DNA from: UPXZ01 sp964345395
GTDB lineage: Bacteria; Bacteroidota; Bacteroidia; Bacteroidales; Paludibacteraceae
DNA: 19,021 nt
NCBI GenBank assembly: GCA_964345395.1
Contig: CAYFRA010000035.1
Span: 1 to 19,021 of the forward strand
Direction of reading: 5' to 3'
The number at the start of each line of letters is the position of its first letter. The stretch's first letter is position 1. The notes beneath the pieces are model-generated. The model saw only the letters and a program-made list of their open reading frames with translations. It had not been told where the DNA came from and searched no databases. The position numbers were made by a program, and so were the translations under genes. Below are positions 1 to 9,831 of the stretch, in pieces.

Positions 1-30
1 ATCTCTATCATTAGACTTAAAAAACATCAA

Positions 31-120
31 ATCTTGCATAATGTTATTTTTAATCAGTATTGTGGTGCAAAAATATTGTTTTACCGCTTAAATCGTATGA
101 AAAATGTTATTATGCAAGAT
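31..120. repeat. Long-range perfect 12-bp inverted repeat
   Basis: ATCTTGCATAAT at 31-42 is the exact reverse complement of ATTATGCAAGAT at 109-120, with 66 bp between the arms. The octamer AATGTTAT also occurs as a direct repeat at 40-47 and 103-110, on the inner sides of the arms. This could be a paired regulator-binding site, the stem of a leader or terminator structure, or the end of something upstream of the window. The region is AT-rich, so chance cannot be dismissed. Confidence 0.5.
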
Positions 121-380
121 AAAGTTTATAAATAATTTAATTTTGCTGTATTTATTAGGAATATATTTTCGTAATTTGTAATTTTGGTAAATAATTTGTT
201 TTACTACTAATATCTTAATGAAAAATAAATAAAATAAATCTGTTGTTGATTTTGTAAAAGTCTGTTTACGTGATTATTAAAGTAAATTTACAAACAAACT
301 AAGGTACACTTTTATTATTTTTTATCTCTAAAGTAATATTATGTAATAATTCAACAAGTTCTAATATACAGAAAGGACAA

Positions 381-415
381 TTCTAATCATTTTACGAGGA
401 TAGAAATGATTAGAA
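381..415 (+). promoter_or_regulatory. Perfect 12-bp hairpin/dyad upstream of susC-like gene
   Basis: TTCTAATCATTT (381-392) is the exact reverse complement of AAATGATTAGAA (404-415), with an 11-nt loop at 393-403. In RNA the stem could gain one more G-U pair (393:403). The right arm ends 72 nt before the ATG at 488. No T-run directly follows the right arm, so it does not look like a simple intrinsic terminator. A regulator operator or a leader-RNA hairpin fits better. What is seen is the dyad; the regulatory role is inferred. Confidence 0.55.
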
Positions 416-487
416 AAACATTTTACTTTTTTACAACTATGTTAAGTTTCGTAATACAATTAATTTAAAATAAATTCAAATAATCAA

Positions 488-3400
488 ATGAAAAGAATTA
501 ACTTACTAATTTATGGTCTGTTGATAAGCTTAAGCTCATTTGCCCAAGTTCTGGTAAAGGGTGTTGTAACTTCGTCTGATGATGGTTATCCGATTATTGG
601 GGCTTCTGTTACTATCAAAGGTACTACGCAAGGAGTGACAACTAACTTTGATGGTGAATATGCTATTCAGGTGCGAGATGGGCAGATTTTATCATTCTCC
701 TATGTAGGTATGAGATCGCAAGAGATTAAATTTACTGGTAACAACCAAGTGATTGATGTGATTCTCGACCCAGCATTAGAAGAGCTAAAAGAGATTGTTG
801 TTACAGCAATGGGTATTCAGGCTGAAAAGAAGAAAATGAATTTTGCTGTGCAGAGTGTCGATGGTGATGCTTTGACTGAGGGTAAATCAACAAACTTCGT
901 GCAAGCGTTGCAAGGTAAAGTTGCGGGCTTGAATGTAACGGTAGGAAGTGGATCGCCCAACGCCGGATCGCAAATTATCATACGTGGTATTTCATCTGTA
1001 AACAACTCTCAAAATAATGAACCTTTGTTTGTGTTGGATGGTATGCCACTTTCTGGTAAGGGTAGTGCAGCTGCTGATATCAATCCCAATGACATTGAAA
1101 ACGTAACAGTGCTTAAAGGTGCCGCTGCCGCAGCTCTTTATGGGCAAGACGCCGCCAATGGAGTGATTATGGTTACGACTAAAAAAGGAGTTGTGGGTAA
1201 GGTAAGTGTCAATTTAAATGCAGGTTTGCAAATTGATCAGCCTACGAGATTTCCACAGTTACAAACAACTTATGGTCCAGGCTCACAGGGTTTTTATAAG
1301 GAAAAAACTATGGGGGGATGGGGTCCTTTAGTAGGTGATACGCCTATATACGATAATGTAGCTAACTTTTTGCAAACAGGTATATATCAAAAGTATGACT
1401 TGAGTATGACTGGAGGTAGTGAAAAGTTTCAGGCTTATGCCTCTGCCAACTATTCAAGAAACGATGGTATCGTTCCAAATGACTATCTGACTAAAACAGG
1501 TATTTTCTTAAAAGGGACTTATATGCCACTCAAATCATTGACCATTACTTTAGCAGCCAATGTGTCTGACAATTCATTTCGCTCATTTGGTGCTACAAGT
1601 ATGTCATCGGTTTACAACTGGCCTATCACCGATGATATTCGTGAATACGAATTGATCAACGGAATGCCTCGATTCTTATATTATAGTGACAACAAAAAAT
1701 ACAATTCACCCATCAGTCCGCTCTATTCACGCTACAATGATAACGGTGTCAATAGAAGAACGCGTAACATTTTGAATGGTTCTGTGAATTGGGTTCCGAT
1801 TAAAAACTTAAATCTTACAGGAAGATTGAGTTATGATACTTCTTTGACTGGTTATGATGGTTATTCAGTGCCAAGATGGGATGATACTGTAATTTTGAAA
1901 TCTTTGACCAACCCCAATCATCCTGGTGAGGATGCTACAACTGATGAATTGCAACAATATGAAAGAGATTTGTTGGCTTACCAAGATTTTATCGATAAAT
2001 ACAACAACACCGCCTATTTGTCTGACAAAGACATTCAAGATATGAGCAAAGACCTATTGGGGTCATATAGCTCTTCATCGGGTAGAGGGCAATTGTTTAC
2101 AGCTGGCTTTTTAGGTACTTATAAAATTGAGTTACCACGTGAGTTCAGCATTGACTTATTAGCAGGTAGTGAGTTGAAAATGGAAAAAGGTTTGTCTATA
2201 GGGGTTGCAGGGCGAGATTTTATCATTCCTGGTACATATAGTTTGAGCAACACCAATCCAGACTACGTATATTTGAGCGATAGAACCTCAACACATCGCG
2301 AAAAAAGAACTTTCGGACACTTTGGCGAAATCCGTGGAGATTATAGAGGATTGGCTTCTTTGAGTGTTACAGGGCGTTGGGATTGGTCATCTACTATTTT
2401 GGCAAACCCATACTTCTACCCATCTGTTACTGCGGGTGTTCTTTTCTCCGAGCTTCTTGGTATTAGCTCCAAAACATTCAGTTATGGAAAATTGAGAGGT
2501 AACTACGCTGTGGTTGGTAAAGACGCTCCACCTTATCTGTATGACAGGCGATACAAACAATTTGCTACTTATCCAGATAATGGATACGGAATTGACCCTA
2601 CATTAGCTTCGGCTGATAGAAATTTAATGCCCGAGTTGTCTTACTCTTGGGAGATTGGTGCTGACTTGCGTTTCTTTGATAGTCGCACACGCTTAGATTT
2701 GGCTTACTACTCTGTAAAGGTTGATAACCAAATTGTAACTGTACGTGTATCACCTGCATCAGGACATGTTTTGCAAGTACGAAATGAGGGTGCTATTCGC
2801 AATCACGGATTTGAGTTCTCTTTGGATCAAGATATTATTAAAAACTCAATCTTTAGTTGGGTGGCTAATGTCAACTTTGGTTTGAATCGCGGAACTGTGG
2901 TTAGCCTGCCTGAGGAAGTTGCTGAAATCACTGGCACACAATATGGTGATATCTTTACTTCTGCTTTCTTAGGTGGATCAACAACTGCCTTATCAGGTAA
3001 AGACTACAAACGAACTGATGATGGTAAAATCATTGTAGATAAATATGGTTATCCAGAGATTGGTGCTGATAAAAACAAAATGATTGGTAATCGCGAACCG
3101 CTATTTTTAGCAGGTCTTACCAATACATTCAGATATAAAGATTTGACTTTCTCATTTTTACTAAATGGTCGTCTTGGTGGCGATGTTGCTAACGTAACAG
3201 GAAGAGGACTTCTTTCAAATGGACAAAGCAAAATGTTGGAAACTTACCGTGGTAGGCAGTTGGTTGTTGATGGAGTAGTTTTGGGAGACGATGGCAATTA
3301 TATTCCAAACACTACAGCCATTACATTAGACCATCCTACACTGACCAACTATTTTTATGCAGTCAGCTCAAACTTTATAGAGGATGGATCTTTCCTCCGA

Positions 3401-3634
3401 TTGAGCTATGTCAATTTAGCTTATGACTTATCAAGATTGGTAAAAAATACAGCTTTAACAGGATTGCGTTGCTCTTTAACAGCCAATAATTTGTTCTTAC
3501 TGACAAAATATACTGGTGCTGACCCTACACTTAACGCAAGTACAGGAAGTGGTGGAACTGGTTCGATGGGTATTGATAACTACGCTGTGCCAGGCACTCG
3601 CGGATTTAACTTTACTCTATCTGCATCTTTCTAA
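488..3634 (+). CDS. SusC/RagA-family TonB-dependent outer-membrane transporter
   Basis: This is the outer-membrane channel of the locus; it imports oligomers delivered by its SusD partner, powered by TonB. Residues 1-20 form a signal peptide ending SSFAQ. Residues 21-98 are a carboxypeptidase-regulatory-like domain typical of SusC. A TonB-box-like EIVVTAMG lies at 102-109. The plug domain follows, with LQGKVAGLNV at 141-150, RGISS at 166-170, and the SusC/RagA signature ALYGQDAANGVIMVTTKKG at 216-234. The rest is a 22-strand-type barrel ending in aromatic Phe (LSASF). At 1048 residues it is a normal size for the family. A SusD-like gene follows after 52 bp. The family does not reveal the substrate; the downstream enzymes suggest a cell-wall glycan, which is inference. 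Confidence 0.96.
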   Translation: MKRINLLIYGLLISLSSFAQVLVKGVVTSSDDGYPIIGASVTIKGTTQGVTTNFDGEYAIQVRDGQILSFSYVGMRSQEIKFTGNNQVIDVILDPALEELKEIVVTAMGIQAEKKKMNFAVQSVDGDALTEGKSTNFVQALQGKVAGLNVTVGSGSPNAGSQIIIRGISSVNNSQNNEPLFVLDGMPLSGKGSAAADINPNDIENVTVLKGAAAAALYGQDAANGVIMVTTKKGVVGKVSVNLNAGLQIDQPTRFPQLQTTYGPGSQGFYKEKTMGGWGPLVGDTPIYDNVANFLQTGIYQKYDLSMTGGSEKFQAYASANYSRNDGIVPNDYLTKTGIFLKGTYMPLKSLTITLAANVSDNSFRSFGATSMSSVYNWPITDDIREYELINGMPRFLYYSDNKKYNSPISPLYSRYNDNGVNRRTRNILNGSVNWVPIKNLNLTGRLSYDTSLTGYDGYSVPRWDDTVILKSLTNPNHPGEDATTDELQQYERDLLAYQDFIDKYNNTAYLSDKDIQDMSKDLLGSYSSSSGRGQLFTAGFLGTYKIELPREFSIDLLAGSELKMEKGLSIGVAGRDFIIPGTYSLSNTNPDYVYLSDRTSTHREKRTFGHFGEIRGDYRGLASLSVTGRWDWSSTILANPYFYPSVTAGVLFSELLGISSKTFSYGKLRGNYAVVGKDAPPYLYDRRYKQFATYPDNGYGIDPTLASADRNLMPELSYSWEIGADLRFFDSRTRLDLAYYSVKVDNQIVTVRVSPASGHVLQVRNEGAIRNHGFEFSLDQDIIKNSIFSWVANVNFGLNRGTVVSLPEEVAEITGTQYGDIFTSAFLGGSTTALSGKDYKRTDDGKIIVDKYGYPEIGADKNKMIGNREPLFLAGLTNTFRYKDLTFSFLLNGRLGGDVANVTGRGLLSNGQSKMLETYRGRQLVVDGVVLGDDGNYIPNTTAITLDHPTLTNYFYAVSSNFIEDGSFLRLSYVNLAYDLSRLVKNTALTGLRCSLTANNLFLLTKYTGADPTLNASTGSGGTGSMGIDNYAVPGTRGFNFTLSASF

Positions 3635-3686
3635 ATCTATCGTATGAATATAAAAGAAATTAAGAAAAAGATAAAAAACAATAGAT

Positions 3687-5453
3687 ATGAAATACTTTAG
3701 AATAATAATAATCGGATTACTCACAACTCTCTTGATGACAAGTTGCGAAGACTTCTTGAATGTAAATAAGAGTATAGATAGTCCTACAACTATTACTGTT
3801 GATCAAGCATTGCCACCACTTGTGTTTTATGCTGCTCAGCAAAATTATGACCACGCCGAATATGGTGTATATTTAGCTTCTGCTTTGACAACGGGTGCTA
3901 AAAGTCAAACTGGTGCATATGCTTATAGTGCTGGCTGGGAGTTTTTATCTATGAATCGCCACCCACAGTGGAGACGCCATTTTTATGATCTGGGAGCTAA
4001 CATCAACGAAATGTTTGCAGCTGCCGAATTGATAAATTCAAAAAACTTCATTTTGATAGGTCGAACCATTCGTTTACAATCTGTGATGTTGACAACTGAT
4101 GTGTTTGGTGATATGCCACATTCCAACGCTTACACTGCCACATCTCCCACTTACGATACGCAAGAGGATATATATGAGTGGATGTTTGATGAGGTAGAAG
4201 AGCTGTTGGCACTATACAAAGATAAAGAGTGGACAGAAAACCCCAACAATATTCCTATTTCTGAAAAAATGGATAGAATATATAAAGGTGATTTGAAAAA
4301 ATGGGAGCTTTATACAAAAGCACTACGAGCAAGACTGTGGTTGAGAAAACTACCTAACTGGGATAATAACCCTACAGTTTGTAACAAAATTGTGGGCTTT
4401 GTTGATGAGGTGTTGAATGACCCCAATTGGGAAGAACCCCGCTACAACTACCAGGGTGGTACCAATGAGCAAAACAACCCTTGGGGATCATCGGCTCCTA
4501 TTATCAATGCTTGGGAGAGTAGAGGCAATCGACTCTCTACATCCATTCCTACCAAGTTTTTTGCTTATGGCATTTTGGGAGCTTATGAAATTAAAGGTAA
4601 TGCACGTCAATATGCTTTAGACCCACGAGCTACCGAACTGATGACTCCTCGGAGAGATGGAGCTAATAGAGATGCTCTCAGATGGTTGGAGAGTAACATT
4701 GGTATGGATGTGTCGATGAAAGTGACCCATTATCCCGATTTATTAGCTGAGGGAGGAAACAATCCATTTACCAAAAATGATGGATACATTCCCCTTATTA
4801 TGGATGAGGAGTTGATGTTTATCAAAGCTGAAGCACAATATTGGGCGGGCGACAAAGCTGCTGCCTATCACACTACCAAAGCTGCTACCATTCATAATAT
4901 GGAGCGTTTGGGAATTTTTGAAGAAGATCTTGCTGCAGGTAATGCAACAAAAAGATACGAAGCGTTTTTTGAAATCAAACTACCAGGTGAAACAGCCTTT
5001 ACATTGTCCGACTTGATGCAACAAAAATATGTGGCGATGTATCTGCAAGCTGAAATGTGGAATGATGTCAGACGATATAATTATAGCAGCAAAACCAACG
5101 GTATCAGCTATGATGGAGAATTTATATATACGGTAAAAAACATCTTCAACGGAAAAGGAACTGCAATTCCTAAGTTAGAGCAATGCGATGTTGAGTACTC
5201 TTTAAGAAGACCATATAACCTATATGAACCTTACTGGCTACAAGCCGATGCGTTTGGAACCAATGCTGAACTTTCGCCCAATGCTTGGATCAATCGTTTG
5301 AACTACGACCCCGAAACCGAAGATAAGTACAATCGTGCTGAATTGGAAAGATTGGGAGCGTTCAAAAATGCTGAATGGTTGAAAAAAAGAATGATTTGGC
5401 AATATAATAAAAGTGGTAAGGCTGTTGCAAGTGATCCTATAGAGTGGAAATAA
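3687..5453 (+). CDS. SusD/RagB-family nutrient-binding outer-membrane lipoprotein
   Basis: SusD proteins cap the SusC channel on the cell surface and bind the glycan. Residues 1-19 are a lipoprotein signal peptide with lipobox LMTSC (Cys20). The following residues EDFL are acidic, as in surface-export signals of Bacteroidota lipoproteins. The 588 residues are all-helical in character, with TPR-like stretches and motifs such as DVFGDMPHSNAY. The overall pattern resembles the SusD-like_2 branch rather than the classic starch-binding SusD, but I could not run a profile search. It sits directly after the SusC-like gene, the standard pair order, and is probably co-transcribed with it. Ligand identity cannot be read from the sequence. 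Confidence 0.93.
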   Translation: MKYFRIIIIGLLTTLLMTSCEDFLNVNKSIDSPTTITVDQALPPLVFYAAQQNYDHAEYGVYLASALTTGAKSQTGAYAYSAGWEFLSMNRHPQWRRHFYDLGANINEMFAAAELINSKNFILIGRTIRLQSVMLTTDVFGDMPHSNAYTATSPTYDTQEDIYEWMFDEVEELLALYKDKEWTENPNNIPISEKMDRIYKGDLKKWELYTKALRARLWLRKLPNWDNNPTVCNKIVGFVDEVLNDPNWEEPRYNYQGGTNEQNNPWGSSAPIINAWESRGNRLSTSIPTKFFAYGILGAYEIKGNARQYALDPRATELMTPRRDGANRDALRWLESNIGMDVSMKVTHYPDLLAEGGNNPFTKNDGYIPLIMDEELMFIKAEAQYWAGDKAAAYHTTKAATIHNMERLGIFEEDLAAGNATKRYEAFFEIKLPGETAFTLSDLMQQKYVAMYLQAEMWNDVRRYNYSSKTNGISYDGEFIYTVKNIFNGKGTAIPKLEQCDVEYSLRRPYNLYEPYWLQADAFGTNAELSPNAWINRLNYDPETEDKYNRAELERLGAFKNAEWLKKRMIWQYNKSGKAVASDPIEWK

Positions 5454-5505
5454 CTAAGCAATAGTTATACGAAATCATTTTTAATATCAAAAAACAAAGA
5501 TAAAG

Positions 5506-6363
5506 ATGAAAAAAATTAATTCAAAAATATTACAAATAACTGTAGCACTCTTTATGATGCTAACATTTAGCTTTTGTACCAAACACGACTTTTTAGATGA
5601 TTTGAATATCACTGGCGAAGTGGGGCCGCAAGCTTACTGGGAGGTAGAGAGTTCGGCTGTTGGTGCTGGAAAAGACTTGGGTTTCAATCTTCAATACTAC
5701 TCTACTGTAGATGAAATTGATTATTCAGAGGTATGGTATAGCGTGGACGAAACAGTTTATAAGTCGGTTGCTTGTCCTTGGGTAAGTACATTTACTTACA
5801 TCATCAGCTCAACCAATAGTTCTCCACAACGCATTTCGCAGTTTATAAAAAAGTACCCACACAGCATGGCACAATACTCCGATTTGTTACGAGCCTATGT
5901 TTTGGAGAGCGATTTCCCGGTGAGTGGCACTTTAAGTCCCGTAAACTGGATGAAACCCGAAACATATGATGAACAAAAAATGTTAGATTATTTCGGAAAC
6001 GATTTTATAGTAAACTTCAAAGATAGCCTTTACACAATGATGAAACATGCTGATTTTCAAAAAATGTATCTCGGTATGGGCTTATTGGAAGATTTCAAAA
6101 ACTTTACTGACTCAACTTTTGACGACAACTCAAATAGCTATGTCTATCATTTTCCCAAAGATGGGGCAGGAGAGACGCCTATCCCTGCTGAAATCACAGA
6201 GTTGTATAAAGAGATACCCTTCGACAGGTTGGTTGAGAATACATCATCCAATGATTATAGCATTGAGTATAAACGCTCATACGCTATCAAAGCCAATATG
6301 AGGGTGTATGATAAACGTGGTGTGTATGGCACAACACAATTAAAAGAGATTAATATTAATTGA
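5506..6363 (+). CDS. Unrecognised probable lipoprotein in the SusE/F position
   Basis: I do not recognise a family for this 285-residue protein. It starts with a charged N-terminus and hydrophobic segment, followed by FSFC (Cys24) and TKHDFLDDL, which resembles the start of many SusD-type lipoproteins. The lipobox is atypical because Phe occupies the -1 position, so lipidation is likely but not certain. The mature part is rich in aromatic and acidic residues and has no membrane segment or catalytic motif that I can name. Its place right after susD, 52 bp downstream, is where surface glycan-binding proteins (SusE/F-type) are usually encoded, so a binding accessory role is the natural guess. 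The next gene starts 25 bp after its stop. Confidence 0.75.
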   Translation: MKKINSKILQITVALFMMLTFSFCTKHDFLDDLNITGEVGPQAYWEVESSAVGAGKDLGFNLQYYSTVDEIDYSEVWYSVDETVYKSVACPWVSTFTYIISSTNSSPQRISQFIKKYPHSMAQYSDLLRAYVLESDFPVSGTLSPVNWMKPETYDEQKMLDYFGNDFIVNFKDSLYTMMKHADFQKMYLGMGLLEDFKNFTDSTFDDNSNSYVYHFPKDGAGETPIPAEITELYKEIPFDRLVENTSSNDYSIEYKRSYAIKANMRVYDKRGVYGTTQLKEININ

Positions 6364-6388
6364 TAGGAATTTATAAATAGATAGAAAT

Positions 6389-7929
6389 ATGAAAAACTTA
6401 AAATATATATGGCTGTTTGCTTTTGTAGCACTATTTGCAACTTCTTGTACCGACAATGTTCCAGAAGTTGAAGATTTGCCATCTGCAGCTGTCCATTTCA
6501 CATACAAAGTGATTGATGACTCCTACCAATTGGACTATTATACTGGAGCCAACATTGAGTTTACAAATCTTTCGGCAGAGCAAGGCGAGTGCCAATGGGA
6601 TTTTGGTGATGGCACTCCCGTCGTAACAGGTGATGTTGTGAGGCATAAATTTGCTGATGCTGGCACTTATCAAGTAAAACTAACCGTAGCAGGCTCACAT
6701 CACAAAACTCAACCGATAATGATTATTGATATCATTCCTATTATGTCGGTTGATCCGATTGAAGGAGGTATTTGTGAGGTTTTGGAAACACCAATCTCTA
6801 TTTCTATGGAACTTCCCAATCCTGAAAACTTAGAAGAGGAGTATCTTTGGACTTTTCCTGATGGAACTACCGATGAGGCGGGTAATGTTATGACCACATC
6901 TACAGAGAAGAACCCTGGTAAACTGAAATTTGGTAATGTAGGTTCACAAACGGTTCGTTTGCGTGTTAAACTGGGGGGACGAACTCTTCAAGAGGGTAGC
7001 GTCAATGTGCAAGTGGGGTATAGCGAAGAGGTTCCAACACTCTATTATGCAGAGAAAGGTGGAAATATCAAAGCTTTGAAATTGGTGAATAATGCACCAG
7101 CAGGAATGAAGATTTTCCCTTACGATATGGGAATATCTTCGGGTAACCATCCCTTGAATATCCTTTTCAACGAAGAGTCGCTATATATTATAGATTGCGG
7201 ACAACAATTTACCTATGTTGATGATGCCGATGGAGTGCTTGGTGACGGTAGGATTACTGTTATGAAAAAAGATGGCTCTAAATTAGAAACAATGCTTACC
7301 AACAATGGAGCAGCTTTTGATGACCCATTTTATGGCTACATCGAAGGTAATGATTTATATTTTTCAGATAGAAATACAGGTATTCGTAAAATAGGATTAG
7401 ATGAAAGAAACCGTGCCTTCTCAAAAACCGAATTTCCTTTCTATGTTCAAAATGCAACTTTAGGTTACTATGCTAATGGATATAGCTACGGTTCGATGAA
7501 TGCTTGTTTTACTAAGATTGATGATACTTGGTATTGGCTTAAAACTTTCAACGGAACAGGAATATTCAGATTCAAAGAGAATGATATATTGAAAGAGGCG
7601 ATTACAGGCGGTGAACCTGCACCGGAGTCTGGTATTGCTTTGTCGGGTATGAGTCCAAAGTCAATCGTTTGGGATGCAGCTAACAAAGTGGTTTATTTTT
7701 CAATTTATGATACTGGTTTTGAAGGAGTTTATCGCTGTAGCATTGAGCAGTTAAATGGAATTGGTGGTACAAGAGGAAACTTAGCACCTTATCAATTGAA
7801 ATTAGCAAATGGAAAAACAGTAACACCCATTACAGAGACGGGTATGGGTGAGGGCTCAAGCGGTGAGTTTATCGGTATTTCTCAATTGGCTTTAGATAAA
7901 GAGACTGGAAATGTTTATTTTGGTCTTCG
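6389..7929 (+). CDS. PKD-domain plus beta-propeller lipoprotein, 3' end lost in gap
   Basis: Residues 1-19 are a lipoprotein signal peptide (FATSC, Cys20). Residues about 35-110 form a PKD domain with the hallmark WDFGDGTP at 70-77 and a GTYQVKLTV strand. A second PKD-like unit spans about 120-210 (LWTFPDGTTDEAG). From about 215 the chain consists of repeated strand motifs (NPLNILFNEESLYIIDC, NDLYFSDRNTGIRKI, IVWDAANKVVYFSIYD, QLALDKETGNVYFGL), which read as blades of an NHL/SMP-30-like beta-propeller. The sequence stops at the N-run after 513 codons, apparently near the end of the propeller. It has no catalytic signature; a surface glycan-binding role in this locus is inferred. The reading frame stays open through the Ns into the next gene only because of the arbitrary gap length. 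Confidence 0.8.
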
Positions 7930-8029
7930 NNNNNNNNNNNNNNNNNNNNNNNNNNNNNNNNNNNNNNNNNNNNNNNNNNNNNNNNNNNNNNNNNNNNNNN
8001 NNNNNNNNNNNNNNNNNNNNNNNNNNNNN
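7930..8029. other. Assembly gap (100 N)
   Basis: Exactly 100 Ns, the usual placeholder for a scaffold gap of unknown size. It must hide the end of the propeller lipoprotein, the intergenic space, and the start codon and signal peptide of the GHL10 enzyme. The real length is therefore probably above 100 bp. Confidence 0.95.
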
Positions 8030-9729
8030 AAGCGAGAGATGCGTGCCAATTGGTTAACTACAGTATGGAGGTTAGATTGGCCCTCTACAACTGTTCCTGC
8101 CAATGGCACAGAGGCTGAACGACAAGGTGCTATCAATACGCAAAAAAATGGTTTGATAGCTATTTTTGACAAGATGAAAGACGCCAATATGAATGCAGTG
8201 TTTTTCCAAATTCGTAGTATGAGCGATGTAATGTATCCTTCTGCTTATGAAAATTGGAGTAGCTTTATCTCTTCCGAGCGAGGAGCACACCCTGGTTATG
8301 ACCCCCTCGCATTTGCTATTGAGGAGGCTCACAAAAGAGGTTTAGAGCTTCACGCTTGGATCAATCCTTATCGATATTCCACATCTGAAGCAACTCACGG
8401 AAATTTACCTACTGACTATGTCAATACGCACCCCGATTGGTTGATGACTTATGATAGTTACACCAAAATTCTAAATCCGGGTAATCCCGAAGTCATACAA
8501 CGCATCGTTGATATTGTAGAGGAGGTAGTGAGTAATTATGATGTAGATGGTATTGTTTTTGATGACTATTTTTATGTTAATGGAGCAACCAACGATACAA
8601 TGGATCAAAATGAGTACAATCTATACAATCCAAAGAATCTGTCGAGAGCTGATTGGCGACGTGAAAACTGTAACATCATGATTGAGAATGTTTACAATAA
8701 AATTCAAGAGATCAAACCCTATGTTACATTTGGCGTTAGTCCTGCTGGGGTAGCGGCATCAAGTGTGGCTGTTGCTCAACAATATGACGTGCCACCCGCG
8801 CCTGTCGGAAGCGACTGGCAATACAATGGTATATACTCTGACCCACTGGCTTGGATCAGTCGAGGTAGTCTTGATTATATATCACCTCAAATATATTGGA
8901 CAACAGGTAGTGCCAACGCTTATGATAAATTGGCTCCTTGGTGGTCGATGGTATCCAACAAGTATGCTACACATTTCTATTCGAGCCACTCTCTCTCTGC
9001 AATGACTGGGTCGCAACCCGCTCCTCAAAGTGAAGTGGTGGTATTGGATGGCGAAATGATTGATGTCAATCTTTTGTCAGGAATTGAACAATCTTCGGTT
9101 ATGCAAAACAGAGAAGCATCATTTGCACCACCATATCAAGCACCTGATGCCATCGACTTCTATTTCCAAGAATTGGGATTGCAAGTGGATTGGAATAGAA
9201 ATAGTGATTTGAACGATGCTCCAGGTAGTGTTTTTTATGCTACTGCCAAAGCTACAGGGGCTTCTTTTATCAACTATTTGAAATCAAATGTGTTTACCCA
9301 ACAGGCATTGACACCAGCTATAGCTTGGAAGAAGAGTGAAGAGCAGTCATTGGTTAGTAATTTGGCGATCAACAATTCAAAACTGACTTGGAGTGATAAC
9401 AATAGCAATGTGCGTTATTCGATTTACGCCATTCCAAACAGTAAAACCAATGAGAATGACAAATTCTCATCATCTAAATACTTGATTGGCGTAAGTTACA
9501 AAAAGGAGTTTCAATTGCCAACAGGTATATCATCTTCATCACATCAATTGGCTGTGGCGGTGCTTGATAGATACGGCAATGAGTTTTCACCACGCATAAT
9601 CAACGAGGATTTACAAACCCCATCAGCTGTCAATTTAATTTCGCCAGCCAATAACAGCACCATCACCATCCCAACCAATTTTGAGTGGAGCGTGGTTGAG
9701 GGTGCAATCTCCTACATATGGGAAGTAGC
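8030..9729 (+). CDS. GHL10-family (DUF187/YngK/DigH-like) glycoside hydrolase, catalytic part, N-terminus missing
   Basis: This is the catalytic portion of a glycosyl-hydrolase-like 10 protein. The visible part starts with KREMRANWLTTVWRLDWPS, the typical beginning of the mature catalytic barrel, so only the signal peptide and a few residues are missing. Counting from 8030, key motifs are HAWINPYR (108-115), NPGNPEV (149-155), DGIVFDDYFY (173-182, with the paired Asp at the barrel strand end), GVSPAG (235-240) and YISPQIYW (283-290). The barrel ends near residue 385. A beta-sandwich region and the first half of a fibronectin-III-like domain follow up to the second gap. E. coli DigH (YddW) of this family cleaves peptidoglycan glycan strands that lack stem peptides. 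That activity is plausible here given the amidase in the same locus, but other glycans are not excluded. Confidence 0.88.
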
Positions 9730-9829
9730 NNNNNNNNNNNNNNNNNNNNNNNNNNNNNNNNNNNNNNNNNNNNNNNNNNNNNNNNNNNNNNNNNNNNNNN
9801 NNNNNNNNNNNNNNNNNNNNNNNNNNNNN
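9730..9829. other. Assembly gap (100 N) inside the GHL10 gene
   Basis: Exactly 100 Ns. The flanking sequences are two halves of one fibronectin-III-like domain. Aligned with the complete copy just downstream, they predict about 42 missing residues, meaning a true gap near 125 bp. The frame on the two sides requires a length of 2 modulo 3, which 125 satisfies and 100 does not. Confidence 0.9.
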
Positions 9830-9831
9830 GA

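Larger units (their letters stand above)
1..487. other. Non-coding upstream region of the SusC-led gene group
   Basis: I find no convincing coding sequence in this very AT-rich stretch. It contains two perfect 12-bp inverted repeats, listed separately. Two matches to the Bacteroidota -7 element TAnnTTTG occur at 138-145 and 179-186, but neither has a TTG-type -33 element at about 20 bp upstream. A weaker match, TAAGTTTC at 443-450, would give a leader of roughly 30 nt. No Shine-Dalgarno sequence precedes the ATG at 488, as is usual in this phylum. The promoter for the locus is probably here, but I cannot place it. No regulator gene (hybrid two-component, ECF sigma or SusR type) is present. 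Confidence 0.6.

Noticed and set aside
138..186. TAnnTTTG promoter elements at 138-145 and 179-186
   Set aside because: No -33 element at suitable distance for either, and such matches are expected by chance in DNA this AT-rich. They are also 300 bp or more from the start codon.
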